Source: an uncultured Methanomicrobiales archaeon
Lineage (GTDB): Archaea; Halobacteriota; Methanomicrobia; Methanomicrobiales; Methanospirillaceae
NCBI GenBank assembly: GCA_903832665.1
Contig: CAILCG010000017.1
Span: 101,162-165,161, forward strand
DNA length: 64,000 bases
Direction of reading: 5' to 3'
In this document: positions 18,432 to 27,822 of the stretch, in pieces
Layout: every line of letters starts with the position of its first letter
Numbering within the stretch: position 1 is the first letter of the stretch
Notes under the pieces: generated by a model
The model's database searches: none
The model's input: the letters and a program-made list of their open reading frames with translations, nothing else
What the model was told of the DNA's origin: nothing
Program-made: the position numbers and the translations under genes

Positions 18432-19607
18432 TTATACATATTTTGCCATAATTGCCTGATACACGAGTGAAGCTTTTTCCAGAGAATCGATTGCAGTCCG
18501 TTCATTTACCGCATGCAGGCTCGGGATCTCTCCGGGACCATACTCGATCACCTTAAATCCAGCAGCACGAAGATGACGGGCATCGCTTGCAGCCCACTGC
18601 ACAATGGGAAATACCTCGCCACCATACACGTCTTTTACGGCTTTGCAGGTAACGGCAACCAGTGGGGAAGCCGGATCCGTAATCGAGGGATTGTGAGTCT
18701 CCTGGGAGATAATTTTTCCGCACCGGGCATGCTCTGTTATGGATGAGATGAGTGCGGGAATTGAACATCCCCACGGGACCCTGAGCTCCAGTTCAAGAGC
18801 GCAATGCTGTGCTACAACATTCGATTTCTCCCCACCTTTGATGATCCCCGGGTTGAAGGTAAGACTTTTTAATACATCGCGAACACCGGCAATACCGAAT
18901 TCCTTACTGAGAACGGCAGATGACTGGACTATGATCTTGTCAAAAGAGGGATCAACCGGATATGCAATCTTATTCAGTTCCCTGACATGGTTCAGCAACG
19001 TCATGACTTCCATGATGGCACTGGTGCCGACAGCCGGATACAAAGAACCATGGGCTGGTGTCCCGGAAAATTCCATGTCCAGCCGACAGAGTCCTTTCTG
19101 GCCAATACAGGGGTGCCGTGAGGGGGTTGGTTCGGCTACAAGGCAGTCACAGGGCCTGAGTGCATGAGCAGCGAGGAGCCGCCGTATACCGTTCTCACCC
19201 CCGGTCTCTTCATCGCAGACAAATGCAAGGTTCGCCGGCACGTCCTGATTGCGGTTCACCACTGCTTCGCAGGCCGCAAGAATGGATGCGCACCCCCCTT
19301 TCATATCGGTAGCACCACGCCCGTGCACAAATCCGTTTTCGATGATACCGGAGAACGGGGGATGCGTCCACCCCACATCAAGAGCAGGAACTACGTCCAC
19401 GTGGCCACAGACAAGCAGCTGCCGGAGTTTACCTGACTCGCGGGTGACGAGATTGCACATTCCCCCGGTATTTCCCGTGACGGACGAATCAATGCCAATC
19501 CCGTCGAGAAACGACCGGATATATTCGATAACCTCGTCCGTGCGGCCGGGAGGATTTTCACTATGGATTTTTACCAGGTCGGCACAGATATGACTGACAT
19601 CCTTCAT
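18432..19607 (-). CDS. M20-family deacylase (ArgE/DapE-type)
   Basis: 391 aa. Zinc-dependent peptidase/deacylase with CGHVDVVPA, GRGATDMKGG and CDEETGGENGIRRL, and a dimerisation domain in the middle. Members include acetylornithine deacetylase and succinyl-diaminopimelate desuccinylase; sequence alone does not tell them apart. Lysine genes lie 6 kb away, but methanogens of this group usually use DapL, which does not need DapE, so an arginine or peptide role is as likely. Confidence 0.87.
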   Translation of the reverse strand: MKDVSHICADLVKIHSENPPGRTDEVIEYIRSFLDGIGIDSSVTGNTGGMCNLVTRESGKLRQLLVCGHVDVVPALDVGWTHPPFSGIIENGFVHGRGATDMKGGCASILAACEAVVNRNQDVPANLAFVCDEETGGENGIRRLLAAHALRPCDCLVAEPTPSRHPCIGQKGLCRLDMEFSGTPAHGSLYPAVGTSAIMEVMTLLNHVRELNKIAYPVDPSFDKIIVQSSAVLSKEFGIAGVRDVLKSLTFNPGIIKGGEKSNVVAQHCALELELRVPWGCSIPALISSITEHARCGKIISQETHNPSITDPASPLVAVTCKAVKDVYGGEVFPIVQWAASDARHLRAAGFKVIEYGPGEIPSLHAVNERTAIDSLEKASLVYQAIMAKYV

Positions 19608-19625
19608 AATAGTCCTTCAAAAATG

Positions 19626-20129
19626 TTAATGAACGGCTGCATAGGTCTCGAACAGGGCCGAGAGTGAATTCCCCACATAGAGGCTCTTTAAGAAATCCTG
19701 GTCAAAAAATTCGTCAATAACGGCATAGAAGAAATCCACCGGGATGCCAACTCTGCTATTGGGATCGGGTACTATCCGGAAACTCCGGTAGCTAGCGGAG
19801 TTGTCTGTATCATAGATCATCTGCCAGAGAGAAGGCAACGCCGCGAATTTCTGCGGATGGTTCTCTTTGAGCCAGTTGATAAATCCATTAAATTTTATAC
19901 GGTCCCCTTTCTTCTCCTCATCAATGCGCCAGCGGAGGTATTCGCCCCCCAGGATATTTTTCGGTGATTCGTAATGGTACGCATAGATGCTGGCGGTATA
20001 GTCGATATGAGCTAACGCATCGATAAAGAAAAAATAGAGTGTCTTATTGAAGCTTCCTGTGTCATGAAGCATGAGTGATTTCTCATACAGGTGGGTGAGG
20101 ACCTTTAAGTATTCGTTATCATCCTGCAT
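19626..20129 (-). CDS. Hypothetical protein, leaderless start
   Basis: 167 aa from the ATG at 20129. A TATA-like CAATATATTTAC on the minus strand lies about 25-35 bases upstream, which rules against the longer frame reaching 20270. Aromatic-rich, mostly helical (FFFIDALAHIDYTASIYAYHYESP), no membrane segments, no family recognised. It lies 18 bases upstream of the M20 gene and could be its operon partner. Confidence 0.7.
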   Translation of the reverse strand: MQDDNEYLKVLTHLYEKSLMLHDTGSFNKTLYFFFIDALAHIDYTASIYAYHYESPKNILGGEYLRWRIDEEKKGDRIKFNGFINWLKENHPQKFAALPSLWQMIYDTDNSASYRSFRIVPDPNSRVGIPVDFFYAVIDEFFDQDFLKSLYVGNSLSALFETYAAVH

Positions 20130-20353
20130 AGCAACAGGTTCGTCATGGCATTGTAAATATATTGCCGTGTTGCAACCCCCTGCGACCGGATGAGCATTGT
20201 AGTGATGATGCCGGATTTTATCGGTAACCTGAACGAATTTTTTTTCCTGACCGGTAATCCGGGAAGACAACCGGATATGTCACTTCCCCGTACCTGAACC
20301 TGACTCTTTATGCTAACCTGCGTGCAATTTCTAGAGCACCAAGGTACCTGATC

Positions 20354-20995
20354 ATGGACTTATCGATTCTTACCCAGCTCAATGTCCTCCTGCAGCTCAT
20401 GTGCGTCATCATCGTTGCTGCATACCTCCTTACCCGAAGCCGGATCTTCCCGGAGATACTGGACGGTCGTGCAACACTCATTGACAAGATCATCCTGGTC
20501 CTGCTCTTCGGCGGCCTTTCCATCTACGGCTCCGTCAGCGGGATCGACTTTATGGGTTCCGTAGTAAACGTCCGCGACCTCGGACTCATGCTTGCCGGTC
20601 TGCTGGCCGGGCCATGGGTAGGACTCGGAGCAGGGCTGATAGGAGCCGCGTTCCGTCTCACCATGGGAGGTCTCACGATCTATGCCTGTTCAGTGGCAGC
20701 ACTCTTTGCCGGCCTCTTTGGCGGGATCATATGGCTCTGGAAAAAGAAGCAATTTGCCGGCACGAAGATTGCCGTGATCCTCGCCATCCTGATGGAAGTC
20801 TTCCACAGGGTGCTCGTTCTCCTCACCGTCACCCCGTTCGACGCAGCGCTTACCGTTGTCACGCGAGTATTTATCCCCATGATCCTTGCCAATGCAATCG
20901 GTATGTACGTCTTCTGCATCATGGTCGGGGAGATCCAGCAGGAGCGGAAACTGCAGGCTGAACGCGATTCACTGATCCACGATAAAGAACAATAA
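20354..20995 (+). CDS. Stand-alone LytS-type 5TM receptor domain
   Basis: 213 aa, six hydrophobic helices; the segment IYGSVSGIDFMGSVVNVRDLGLMLAGLLAGPWVGLGAGLIGAAFRLTMGG is the 5TMR-LYT sensor domain of LytS-type proteins. After the last helix only a short charged tail (EIQQERKLQAERDSL) remains, so no output domain is attached. A paralogue at 53867-55255 carries the same receptor joined to a SpoIIE phosphatase, so this copy may be a truncated or trans-acting sensor. The ligand is unknown. Confidence 0.88.
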   Translation: MDLSILTQLNVLLQLMCVIIVAAYLLTRSRIFPEILDGRATLIDKIILVLLFGGLSIYGSVSGIDFMGSVVNVRDLGLMLAGLLAGPWVGLGAGLIGAAFRLTMGGLTIYACSVAALFAGLFGGIIWLWKKKQFAGTKIAVILAILMEVFHRVLVLLTVTPFDAALTVVTRVFIPMILANAIGMYVFCIMVGEIQQERKLQAERDSLIHDKEQ

Positions 20996-21123
20996 AATTT
21001 CCGCATCCCGTTAACCAGAATCGGGCACGGTTTTTCCGGTGCAATTCTGGCAAACGGTTGTAAGTAAGACAAAGAACATTTTTTTGAGTCTTCACGGGAT
21101 CAGGAAAGAATCTGAAATAAATT

Positions 21124-22002
21124 TTATTTGTAAAAAGGTTCCCGGAGCGAGACCGCTTTCCGGAAAAGATCCTCGAGTTCTGCCCCGCTCTTTCCCCGAA
21201 TATCAATATGATTGTCCGTGCGCAGGAGACAGGGTTTAAGTTTCCCGTCAGATGTGACCCTGAGCCGGTTGCAAAAGGCACAGAACTCGGTGTTATGCAG
21301 CGGCCTGACTACTTCGACTTCAGCGTCGTCAAGACAGTATTTTTTCCGGTGATGCATTCTCCGGGTGATGATCTGTTTTGACCGGGCCGCAAGCGCATTT
21401 TCAACGCCATTAAGATCCCCATGGTTGGTGCATTCATTGAAATGTATCAGCTCGATAAGCTGGAGAACGAGATTCCGGTTTCCCCGCACCAATGCGAGGA
21501 AATCATCGATCTCGTGATCATTGATCCCCGCAAGAACCACCATGTTCAGTTTTACCGGTGTCAGACCCACATTTACGGCAGCACTGATACCCGCAAGTAC
21601 CTCGTCAAGCTTGTCCGTGCCGGTGATTTTTTTATAGGTTTCGGGGTTCAGGCTGTCGATACTGACATTTACCCTGCGCAACCCAGCCTTCTTGAGATCG
21701 GCCGCAAGACCGGCAAGACAGGTCCCGTTGGTAGTGATTGAGGATTCCATCCCGGCAGGCACAGACCGGATAATTTCCAGCAGGTCGGTGCGGAGCATCG
21801 GTTCGCCGCCGGTAAATTTTACACTGCGGATCCTTATCTTTTCTGCAACACGTAATATTTCTGCAATTTCAGCAGCAGAGAGCGGTTCTTCCGGCTTCTT
21901 CTCCCCTTCGCGGTGGCAGTATATGCAGGCCAGGTTACACTTGGGCGTAAGACTGATCCGCAGGTTGCTCACCGGGCGATTGAAGGGGTCTTTTAAGGTC
22001 AT
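21124..22002 (-). CDS. moaA: GTP 3',8-cyclase (molybdopterin cofactor)
   Basis: 292 aa. Radical SAM enzyme that begins molybdenum/tungsten cofactor synthesis, needed for formylmethanofuran and formate dehydrogenases. The N-terminal cluster is PKCNLACIYC (Cys 22, 26, 29) and the C-terminal cluster CAFCNRLRVTSDGKLKPC. KFTGGEP is the SAM-binding region. The start at 22002 is fixed by an ATGA overlap with the rlmE stop. The C-terminus ends in EPFYK rather than the GG tail of some MoaA proteins. Confidence 0.95.
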   Translation of the reverse strand: MTLKDPFNRPVSNLRISLTPKCNLACIYCHREGEKKPEEPLSAAEIAEILRVAEKIRIRSVKFTGGEPMLRTDLLEIIRSVPAGMESSITTNGTCLAGLAADLKKAGLRRVNVSIDSLNPETYKKITGTDKLDEVLAGISAAVNVGLTPVKLNMVVLAGINDHEIDDFLALVRGNRNLVLQLIELIHFNECTNHGDLNGVENALAARSKQIITRRMHHRKKYCLDDAEVEVVRPLHNTEFCAFCNRLRVTSDGKLKPCLLRTDNHIDIRGKSGAELEDLFRKAVSLREPFYK

Positions 22003-22592
22003 GGAACTGCGGGGCCTATGAAATTCTTTGCAACTATGTAGAGTTCGGTGCTCCCTTTCCTGGTGGATTTGGTCATGCAGGTTTTCACTGCATAGAAATT
22101 CAGCTTGCATTTCGCATAAAACTCAGGAAAATCTGATCCCTGGAATGATTTTACGGCAAAATTTCCGCCCGGCTTTAAGACCTTACAGGCAAACCTGAGT
22201 GCCTGTTCATTTAAGTCAATGATTCTTGCCTGATCGTAACTTTTATGCCCGGAAAGTTTTGGTGACGCATCGCACAGGACGATATTGACAACTTCGAGTT
22301 TTTCCTTGACCATCTCTACAACCGCAGGATCATTGATATCCCCTTCAATTGTTTCGATGCCGTCAAGTTCAGCTATCGGGTTGAGATCAATGCCTATAAT
22401 ACGGGCATCCGTAAGTGTCCGTTCTATCTGGAGCCAGCTTCCCGGAGCTGCACCAAGATCAACGATATTGTCGTCCCTTCGTATGATCCCAAATTTTGTC
22501 TGGATTTCCATGAGCTTATAGGCTGCCCGTGAACGGAAGCCCTCATTTTTTGCCCGCAGATATGTCTTATCTTGTCCCCATTGTGAACCCAT
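21999..22592 (-). CDS. rlmE: 23S rRNA 2'-O-ribose methyltransferase RlmE/FtsJ
   Basis: 197 aa. SAM-dependent enzyme that methylates the 2'-hydroxyl of U2552 in the ribosomal A-loop (numbering from E. coli). Motifs are YLRAKNEGFRSRAAYKL, VDLGAAPGSWLQ (SAM binding), GIDLNPI, LCDASPKLSG and GGNFAVKSFQG, including the K-D-K-E catalytic set. It ends in an ATGA overlap with moaA. Confidence 0.96.
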   Translation of the reverse strand: MGSQWGQDKTYLRAKNEGFRSRAAYKLMEIQTKFGIIRRDDNIVDLGAAPGSWLQIERTLTDARIIGIDLNPIAELDGIETIEGDINDPAVVEMVKEKLEVVNIVLCDASPKLSGHKSYDQARIIDLNEQALRFACKVLKPGGNFAVKSFQGSDFPEFYAKCKLNFYAVKTCMTKSTRKGSTELYIVAKNFIGPAVP

Positions 22593-22691
22593 TGTCTTAA
22601 TCGTTCCCCTAAATAGTCCGGGTTAAACCCAAAACGCTATAATTAAAGTATGACGATATACTGTATAAGATAATGTGTTAAGGGGTATGCA

Positions 22692-23435
22692 ATGTTAAAA
22701 GCTACGATTGATGCAGATATTTTCAAGGAATTCATCGATGCGATCTCGGCTCTCATCCCGGAGTGCCGGCTGCATACGGACGAAAATGGGATCTCCACAC
22801 GGGCAGTCGATACCGCCAATGTGGCCATGATCGGTCTTACGCTCAAGAAAGAAGCATTCGATTCGTTCGTTGCAACCGAAAGCCAGATGGGCATTGACAT
22901 ATCCAAGATGAAGAATATCTTTGGCATGGCCGGAAAGGGCGACCTGATCAGCCTTGAACTCGGGGACAATGCCCAGAAGATGTCGGTCTCGGTGCATGGA
23001 TACCACTACTCCATCACGCTCCTGGACGTCAATACCATCCGGAAGGATCCCAATCCCCCGACCATCAACCTGCCAGGCAAGATCGTGATAGCGGGCGAAG
23101 ATTTTAACAACGCCATGAAAGCCGCAGCAGTAATTTCAGATAAGATAGCACTAGGTATAAATCCGAAAGACCAGACCTTTTACCTGGTTGCCGAAGGAGA
23201 TACCGATCATATCCGCCGCGAGTTCTCCAAAGACGAACTCAAATCCTTAACCCCCGTTGAGGCCCGGTCACTCTTCTCCCTGGATTACCTAAAAGATATG
23301 GGAAAAGTCATGAGCAAGGCCGCAGAGGTTGAGATCTTCCTCGGTATCGATCACCCGGTCAGGTTCTCGTTTGACATTGCCGGTGGTAACGGGCATGTCG
23401 AATACCTCCTTGCACCCCGGATCGAGGCCGATTGA
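22692..23435 (+). CDS. pcn: DNA polymerase sliding clamp PCNA
   Basis: 247 aa. Homotrimeric clamp tethering replication and repair enzymes to DNA. Typical N-terminus MLKATIDADIFKEFIDAISALIPEC, central interdomain loop GDNAQKMSVSVHGYHYSITLLD and C-terminal EYLLAPRIEAD. It is the first gene of a pair with the primase large subunit, whose ATG shares one base with the pcn stop (TGATG). TATA-like TGTATAAG lies about 30 bases upstream. Confidence 0.98.
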   Translation: MLKATIDADIFKEFIDAISALIPECRLHTDENGISTRAVDTANVAMIGLTLKKEAFDSFVATESQMGIDISKMKNIFGMAGKGDLISLELGDNAQKMSVSVHGYHYSITLLDVNTIRKDPNPPTINLPGKIVIAGEDFNNAMKAAAVISDKIALGINPKDQTFYLVAEGDTDHIRREFSKDELKSLTPVEARSLFSLDYLKDMGKVMSKAAEVEIFLGIDHPVRFSFDIAGGNGHVEYLLAPRIEAD

Positions 23436-24487
23436 TGGATTTTACCCCATCTGCAAAGGAACTTTCCCATTTTCCCTTTTTAAAAAAAGCCCAGGACCAT
23501 GTCAAAGGGCGTTTTTCATCGCTTGATTTTTTGTTCACCGATACAAAAGGTGAAGCCCTGATCGATCGTGCGCTCGGTCGTATCCAGGATGCAATAACCC
23601 CCAAAAAAACATTCACACCCGAAATAACCGGAACTGCGGGTGACGAAATTGCCGGGTATGCGCTTGCCCGCATTATTGTTTCATGTCTTCACGACAAAAC
23701 CCTCATCGATCGCCTCACCCGGTACGAAGCCGAACGGGCATATTATTTCCTGGTCAATGAAGAGGAATGGAACCAGAACTACAAGCAAGGCGAAGGCGAG
23801 TACTCCCGCTTGTGTATTATCCTTGCACAGGAACTGGGCATACAGATCACCAAAGATCGTATCCCGCTCGTGGATTATGTTGAACTGGTAGCCCCCCTGC
23901 ATCAGGACCGGTATCACCTGGTGAACCGGAGGCTCGAACACGGTTTTGTGGATATAAAAAAAGACGAACGCTATGAACTGCTCAGGGAACGGATCCGCGT
24001 ACTCCTGCGCCGGGATCTCCCCCATAAGGTTCCCGCAACAGTCTGCGAAAAACTTTCACCACGGTTTGCCCTGCTGAAAAAAGCGTACCAGGAGCAGATG
24101 CTCCAGCAGTTCGGCACTATCGAAGAGAGTTCTTTTCCCCCTTGCATGCAGAGCCTGATAACAGCCCTTACTGCAGGAGTAAACCTCACGCACGCGGGAA
24201 GGTTTTCTCTCACCACATTTCTCCACACAATAGGCATGGATGCCAACGCCATTGGTGAACTCTATGCACGTTCACCGGATTTTGACCTGGATAAAACCAT
24301 GTACCAGGTGGAGCATATCACCGGCAGGGGGGGGTCAGGAACCGAATACACTGCCCCCGCATGCGCAGCCATGAGAACAACCGGGCTTTGTATTCACCCG
24401 GATGCCTTATGCGAAAAGGTCAACCATCCGCTCAGTTATTACAAGGCAAAAAAACGGGACCTGAAAAAATCCATCAAAAAAGAATAA
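23435..24487 (+). CDS. priL: DNA primase large subunit
   Basis: 350 aa. Regulatory, 4Fe-4S-containing subunit of the archaeal/eukaryotic-type primase that makes RNA primers. The four cluster cysteines fit SSFPPCMQSL (near residue 228), APACAAMRTTGLC and ALCEKVNHPLSYYK at the C-terminus. The start is chosen by the one-base overlap with pcn. The small catalytic subunit is not in this window. Confidence 0.95.
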   Translation: MDFTPSAKELSHFPFLKKAQDHVKGRFSSLDFLFTDTKGEALIDRALGRIQDAITPKKTFTPEITGTAGDEIAGYALARIIVSCLHDKTLIDRLTRYEAERAYYFLVNEEEWNQNYKQGEGEYSRLCIILAQELGIQITKDRIPLVDYVELVAPLHQDRYHLVNRRLEHGFVDIKKDERYELLRERIRVLLRRDLPHKVPATVCEKLSPRFALLKKAYQEQMLQQFGTIEESSFPPCMQSLITALTAGVNLTHAGRFSLTTFLHTIGMDANAIGELYARSPDFDLDKTMYQVEHITGRGGSGTEYTAPACAAMRTTGLCIHPDALCEKVNHPLSYYKAKKRDLKKSIKKE

Positions 24488-24500
24488 AAAACGATCTCTT

Positions 24501-24677
24501 CTATGCAATCTTCTCGTTGACGATATAACCGGCACCAGAAAGAACAAGAATAAAGATTATTATTGCTGTAATATAGGCAATACCTGCTGTCATTACCATG
24601 GGCATCACCGCAAGCAGGGCAATCAGGATTAAAAATGCAATCAGTCCGATGATCACATCAAGTAGTCGGGCATCCAT
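24501..24677 (-). CDS. Small two-helix membrane protein
   Basis: 58 aa from the ATG at 24677, with two hydrophobic helices (VIIGLIAFLILIALLAVMP and GIAYITAIIIFILVLSGAGY). A minus-strand TATA-like CCTATATCC at about 24700-24709 fits a leaderless start at 24677 and argues against the longer frame. No family recognised. Convergent with priL. Confidence 0.7.
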   Translation of the reverse strand: MDARLLDVIIGLIAFLILIALLAVMPMVMTAGIAYITAIIIFILVLSGAGYIVNEKIA

Positions 24678-24804
24678 TGGTAAAATTTTCGTTGCTGAAG
24701 GATATAGGCTTATCCGCCCGGCCTTGATCGAAGACACCCCAATAGCAGATGACCTCAAGACACGAAGACATCATTATGCTGCATTGAGTTCCACCACTGT
24801 ACCG

Positions 24805-25362
24805 ATGAAAGATCCGGTGCAGGAACGAAACGAAGTACTCTACCGGCTTGACCTGGCAGTCGCCCATCTGCAGGAATCCATGAACGGTCAGCTCATTCCC
24901 GATGAAGGGGCTTCTCTCGGGTACGCGGTGAAGGGGGCCCGGAATCGGGAAGATGTAGCTGCAGTCACCGGCGGGATGGTGTTCCGCGGGAACAGAGTAG
25001 AGGCCGGAGGGGCATGCGCGTTCGGGGCAGATGGGCCTTGCGCGCGGTTCATACTTACGGTCATGAAAACCAATCCCCTCATACGGTCGGCAGCGACGGT
25101 AACGTTTTCAGAAAACGCGCTTGACGTCTTTGAGGCAATGCTCCTGGAATGTATCCCGCTTGATCAATCGGTCAAAGCCCCTCCGATCAGCACCATGGAC
25201 TGGGGAATCGCAGCCAGCTGTATCGACGGTGTGCCGGACGTAATTTATGATGATGGCGGGAATAAAAAACCGGGAATTATGTATATTTTTGGCGAGGAAC
25301 CACTCGTCGTTGCAAACAATATCATTATCTGTTCCAACCGCATTTTAAGTATAGAACTTTGA
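24805..25362 (+). CDS. ThiN-like (thiamine-phosphate synthase) domain protein
   Basis: 185 aa. The sequence YRLDLAVAHLQESMNGQLIPDEGASLGYAVKGARNREDVAAVTGG and the ending PDVIYDDGGNKKPGIMYIFGEEP resemble the archaeal ThiN domain, which makes thiamine phosphate and is often fused to ThiD. Here it stands alone without ThiD or HTH, so the catalytic role is uncertain. The ATG at 24805 begins the conserved part. It is 10 bases upstream of the S17e gene. Confidence 0.7.
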   Translation: MKDPVQERNEVLYRLDLAVAHLQESMNGQLIPDEGASLGYAVKGARNREDVAAVTGGMVFRGNRVEAGGACAFGADGPCARFILTVMKTNPLIRSAATVTFSENALDVFEAMLLECIPLDQSVKAPPISTMDWGIAASCIDGVPDVIYDDGGNKKPGIMYIFGEEPLVVANNIIICSNRILSIEL

Positions 25363-25372
25363 GGAATTGTAC

Positions 25373-25564
25373 ATGGGAATCAAGCCGTCATACATCAAAA
25401 ATCTCGGGAACGCACTTCTGGTCAAGCAGCGGGACTATTTCACCAACAACTTCGATGAGAACAAGGTGCAGTTAGGGGCATCAGCAATCATCTCAAGCAA
25501 GCGTGTCCGGAACCGCGTCGCCGGCTACATCACAAGAAAAATAAATACCAAAAGACGCTCATAA
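25373..25564 (+). CDS. rps17e: 30S ribosomal protein S17e
   Basis: 63 aa, MGIKPSYIKNLGNALLVKQR followed by the helical core FDENKVQLGASAIISSKRVRNRVAGYITRK. Matches archaeal S17e in length and sequence; a small-subunit protein specific to archaea and eukaryotes. GAGGAATTG precedes the ATG. DapA follows 8 bases later; S17e next to dapA is common in Methanomicrobia. Confidence 0.95.
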   Translation: MGIKPSYIKNLGNALLVKQRDYFTNNFDENKVQLGASAIISSKRVRNRVAGYITRKINTKRRS

Positions 25565-25572
25565 CCTATTTC

Positions 25573-26529
25573 ATGTTTGAAGGTGTCCTTCCAGCAATTA
25601 TTACCCCTTTTAAACGAAACTCTGCGATGGACCTTGATATTCAGGGTCTGGAACGCAACATAGAGTTTCTTCTATCCTGTGGGATACACGGAATTGTTCC
25701 GTGTGGCTCGACCGGTGAATCTGCCACTCTCACGTTCGAAGAGCATGAGAAGGTTGTCCAGGTAACCGTAGATAAGGTCAAGGGCCGGATTCCCGTTATT
25801 GCCGGGACCGGTTCCAACAACACGGCTGAGGCGGTAAGGTTAACGAAGGCTGCTAAGGACATCGGTGCGGACGGAGTGCTTGTCATCAGTCCGTACTACA
25901 ACAAGCCGAACCGTTCCGGGCTCATCAAGCACTTCACCAAGCTGGCAGATATCGATATTCCGGTTATTATGTACAATGTCCCGGGAAGAACGGGCCAGAA
26001 TCTTGAACCGGATCTCGTTGCCGAGCTTGCTCAGCACCCGAATATCGTAGCGATAAAGGAAGCCAGCGGTAATATCAGCCAGATCTCACGGATCATTGAA
26101 GATACCCAGGATGATGAATTCACCGTGATCTCCGGTGATGATAACATCACACTCCCCATCATGGCACTTGGGGGCAGCGGGGTCATTTCGGTTGCCGCAA
26201 ATGTAGATCCAATCCGCATGGTGGCAATGTACGAGGCAATGAAACAGGGTGATTACCAGAAGGCACTGGTGCTGCATTTCGCCATGTCACCGCTCTTCCG
26301 CTCGATGTTCATCGACACCAACCCTATCCCAGTCAAAAAAGCCGTGGAGATGTTGGGGATGGCTGGTGGACCGGTACGACTCCCGCTCGATGAACTGGAT
26401 GCTAGGAAGATCGACCAACTCAAGAAGATACTGGCCACAATCCCGGTAAAGCGTGTAGTACCTGCAACCAAACCAGCAAAAGCAGCAGTTGCAAAGAAAA
26501 AACCTGCCGCAGCAAAAAAGACGAGGTAA
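25573..26529 (+). CDS. dapA: 4-hydroxy-tetrahydrodipicolinate synthase, basic tail
   Basis: 318 aa. Condenses pyruvate with aspartate semialdehyde, the first step of the diaminopimelate lysine pathway. Motifs: CGSTGESATL, ISPYYNKPNRSGL, the catalytic Tyr in VPGRTGQN context, and VAIKEASGN with the Schiff-base lysine. The enzyme fold ends near residue 292; the last 26 residues are an extra Lys/Ala/Pro tail (AKAAVAKKKPAAAKKTR) resembling a histone-H1-like tail, not part of the usual enzyme. DapB follows after 8 bases. Confidence 0.96.
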   Translation: MFEGVLPAIITPFKRNSAMDLDIQGLERNIEFLLSCGIHGIVPCGSTGESATLTFEEHEKVVQVTVDKVKGRIPVIAGTGSNNTAEAVRLTKAAKDIGADGVLVISPYYNKPNRSGLIKHFTKLADIDIPVIMYNVPGRTGQNLEPDLVAELAQHPNIVAIKEASGNISQISRIIEDTQDDEFTVISGDDNITLPIMALGGSGVISVAANVDPIRMVAMYEAMKQGDYQKALVLHFAMSPLFRSMFIDTNPIPVKKAVEMLGMAGGPVRLPLDELDARKIDQLKKILATIPVKRVVPATKPAKAAVAKKKPAAAKKTR

Positions 26530-26537
26530 ACTGAATC

Positions 26538-27308
26538 ATGATCAAAGTAGTGGTATGCGGGGCATCAGGACGGATGGGGCAGACGATCGGCAGGATGGTC
26601 AATGAATCCTCCGATCTCGAACTGGTCGGGGGCATCAACCTCAAACCCAGTTCATTTTTTGGTGCTGATATTGTTGAAGCAAAAGATGCAGAAAATCTCT
26701 TGAAAACGACCAAGGCTGACGTAATGATCGATTTTACGATCGCGAGTGCGGCAGTCGAGAACGTGAAGATGGCTGCACGGAATAAAGTGGCGCTGGTTGT
26801 CGGCACCACGGGATTTACCCCCGAGCAAAATGCCATCATGGAAAAGGCCATCTGCAACAACGTGCCCGCAGTGATTTCCAGTAACTTTTCCGTTGGTGTA
26901 AATATCTTCTGGCAGCTGGTCAGGGAATCCGGAAAATTATTGAAAGACTATGACATCGAGGTCTTCGAGGCGCACCACCGGAACAAGAAGGATGCCCCGA
27001 GCGGTACCGCAAAGACCATCCTGCAGATTCTTGAAGATGAGGTTGGGCCCCGGGAGAAGCAGTACGGTCGTGAGGGGATGACAGAACGGAAGAACGAGAT
27101 AGGCGTCCACGTGATTCGCGGGGGGGATATTGTTGGCGACCACAAAGTCATGTTCTCAAAGAATTTCGAGACCATCGAACTCTCGCACCACGCGTCTGAT
27201 CGCTCGGTCTTTGCCAGCGGCGCTGTCCATGCAGCCCGGTGGGTTGTGGGGAAAAAACCGGGCATCTACGGTATGAGCGATGTCCTAAATCTCAAGAAAA
27301 TCCCCTGA
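26538..27308 (+). CDS. dapB: 4-hydroxy-tetrahydrodipicolinate reductase
   Basis: 256 aa. NAD(P)H-dependent second step of lysine synthesis from aspartate semialdehyde. Rossmann motif VVCGASGRMGQTIG at residues 4-17, VGTTGFTPEQ, SSNFSVGVNIFWQL, and the active-site EAHHRNKKDAPSGTA. It is followed by a ferredoxin gene and, beyond a regulator, by asd, so three aspartate-pathway genes lie within 4 kb. Confidence 0.97.
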   Translation: MIKVVVCGASGRMGQTIGRMVNESSDLELVGGINLKPSSFFGADIVEAKDAENLLKTTKADVMIDFTIASAAVENVKMAARNKVALVVGTTGFTPEQNAIMEKAICNNVPAVISSNFSVGVNIFWQLVRESGKLLKDYDIEVFEAHHRNKKDAPSGTAKTILQILEDEVGPREKQYGREGMTERKNEIGVHVIRGGDIVGDHKVMFSKNFETIELSHHASDRSVFASGAVHAARWVVGKKPGIYGMSDVLNLKKIP

Positions 27309-27379
27309 TTCCCCAGAATACTATCGGTAGTACTCAATCGAAACCCTTTTTTTGTCTTTTGTGAAACATATACGATGGA

Positions 27380-27562
27380 GTGAACGAGTTGGTAGCTGTC
27401 GTTGATCTCAAGAAGTGTACCGGATGCGAAACCTGTGTGAGCGAATGCCCTGCATCGGCAATCGCCATGGAAAACGAGAAGGCAAAAGTGGACAAGGATA
27501 TGTGCGTTGACTGCCAGACCTGCGTAGATGTCTGTCCCGCCGAAGCCATCCACATGGATTGA
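27380..27562 (+). CDS. Two-cluster 4Fe-4S ferredoxin
   Basis: 57-60 aa. Two CxxCxxCxxxCP motifs (CTGCETCVSECP and CVDCQTCVDVCP) each bind a 4Fe-4S cluster. The GTG at 27380 is inside the GGAG itself; a TTG at 27389 lies 8 bases after GGAG and may be the real start. A low-potential electron carrier; the redox partner is not evident, although the dapB context is shared. A hairpin terminator follows. Confidence 0.9.
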   Translation: MNELVAVVDLKKCTGCETCVSECPASAIAMENEKAKVDKDMCVDCQTCVDVCPAEAIHMD

Positions 27563-27564
27563 GT

Positions 27565-27591
27565 CCGGAGAATAATTTCCGGTTCTTTTTT
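27565..27591 (+). terminator. Hairpin plus T-run terminator
   Basis: CCGGA (27565-27569) pairs with TCCGG (27578-27582) and is followed by TTCTTTTTT, just after the ferredoxin stop. It should end the dapA-dapB-ferredoxin transcript. Confidence 0.6.
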
Positions 27592-27822
27592 CATTATTCT
27601 AAAAAATACTTAGTAAAAAACCCTGAATTTTATTCCGGACTTTTTCTAAAAATTTTCACTCTTAAATAAGGGACATTTTTGGATTATCGTAAAAGAGAAC
27701 CGATCAAACCGTGATATAAAAAAACAAAGAAGAGAAAAAGATAACAAAAATTCAGGATCCTGCCATATTGTTTGGCTGGATTGTCCGCGAAAAATTGTGG
27801 CGGGAATTTTCCTTACCAAGAA

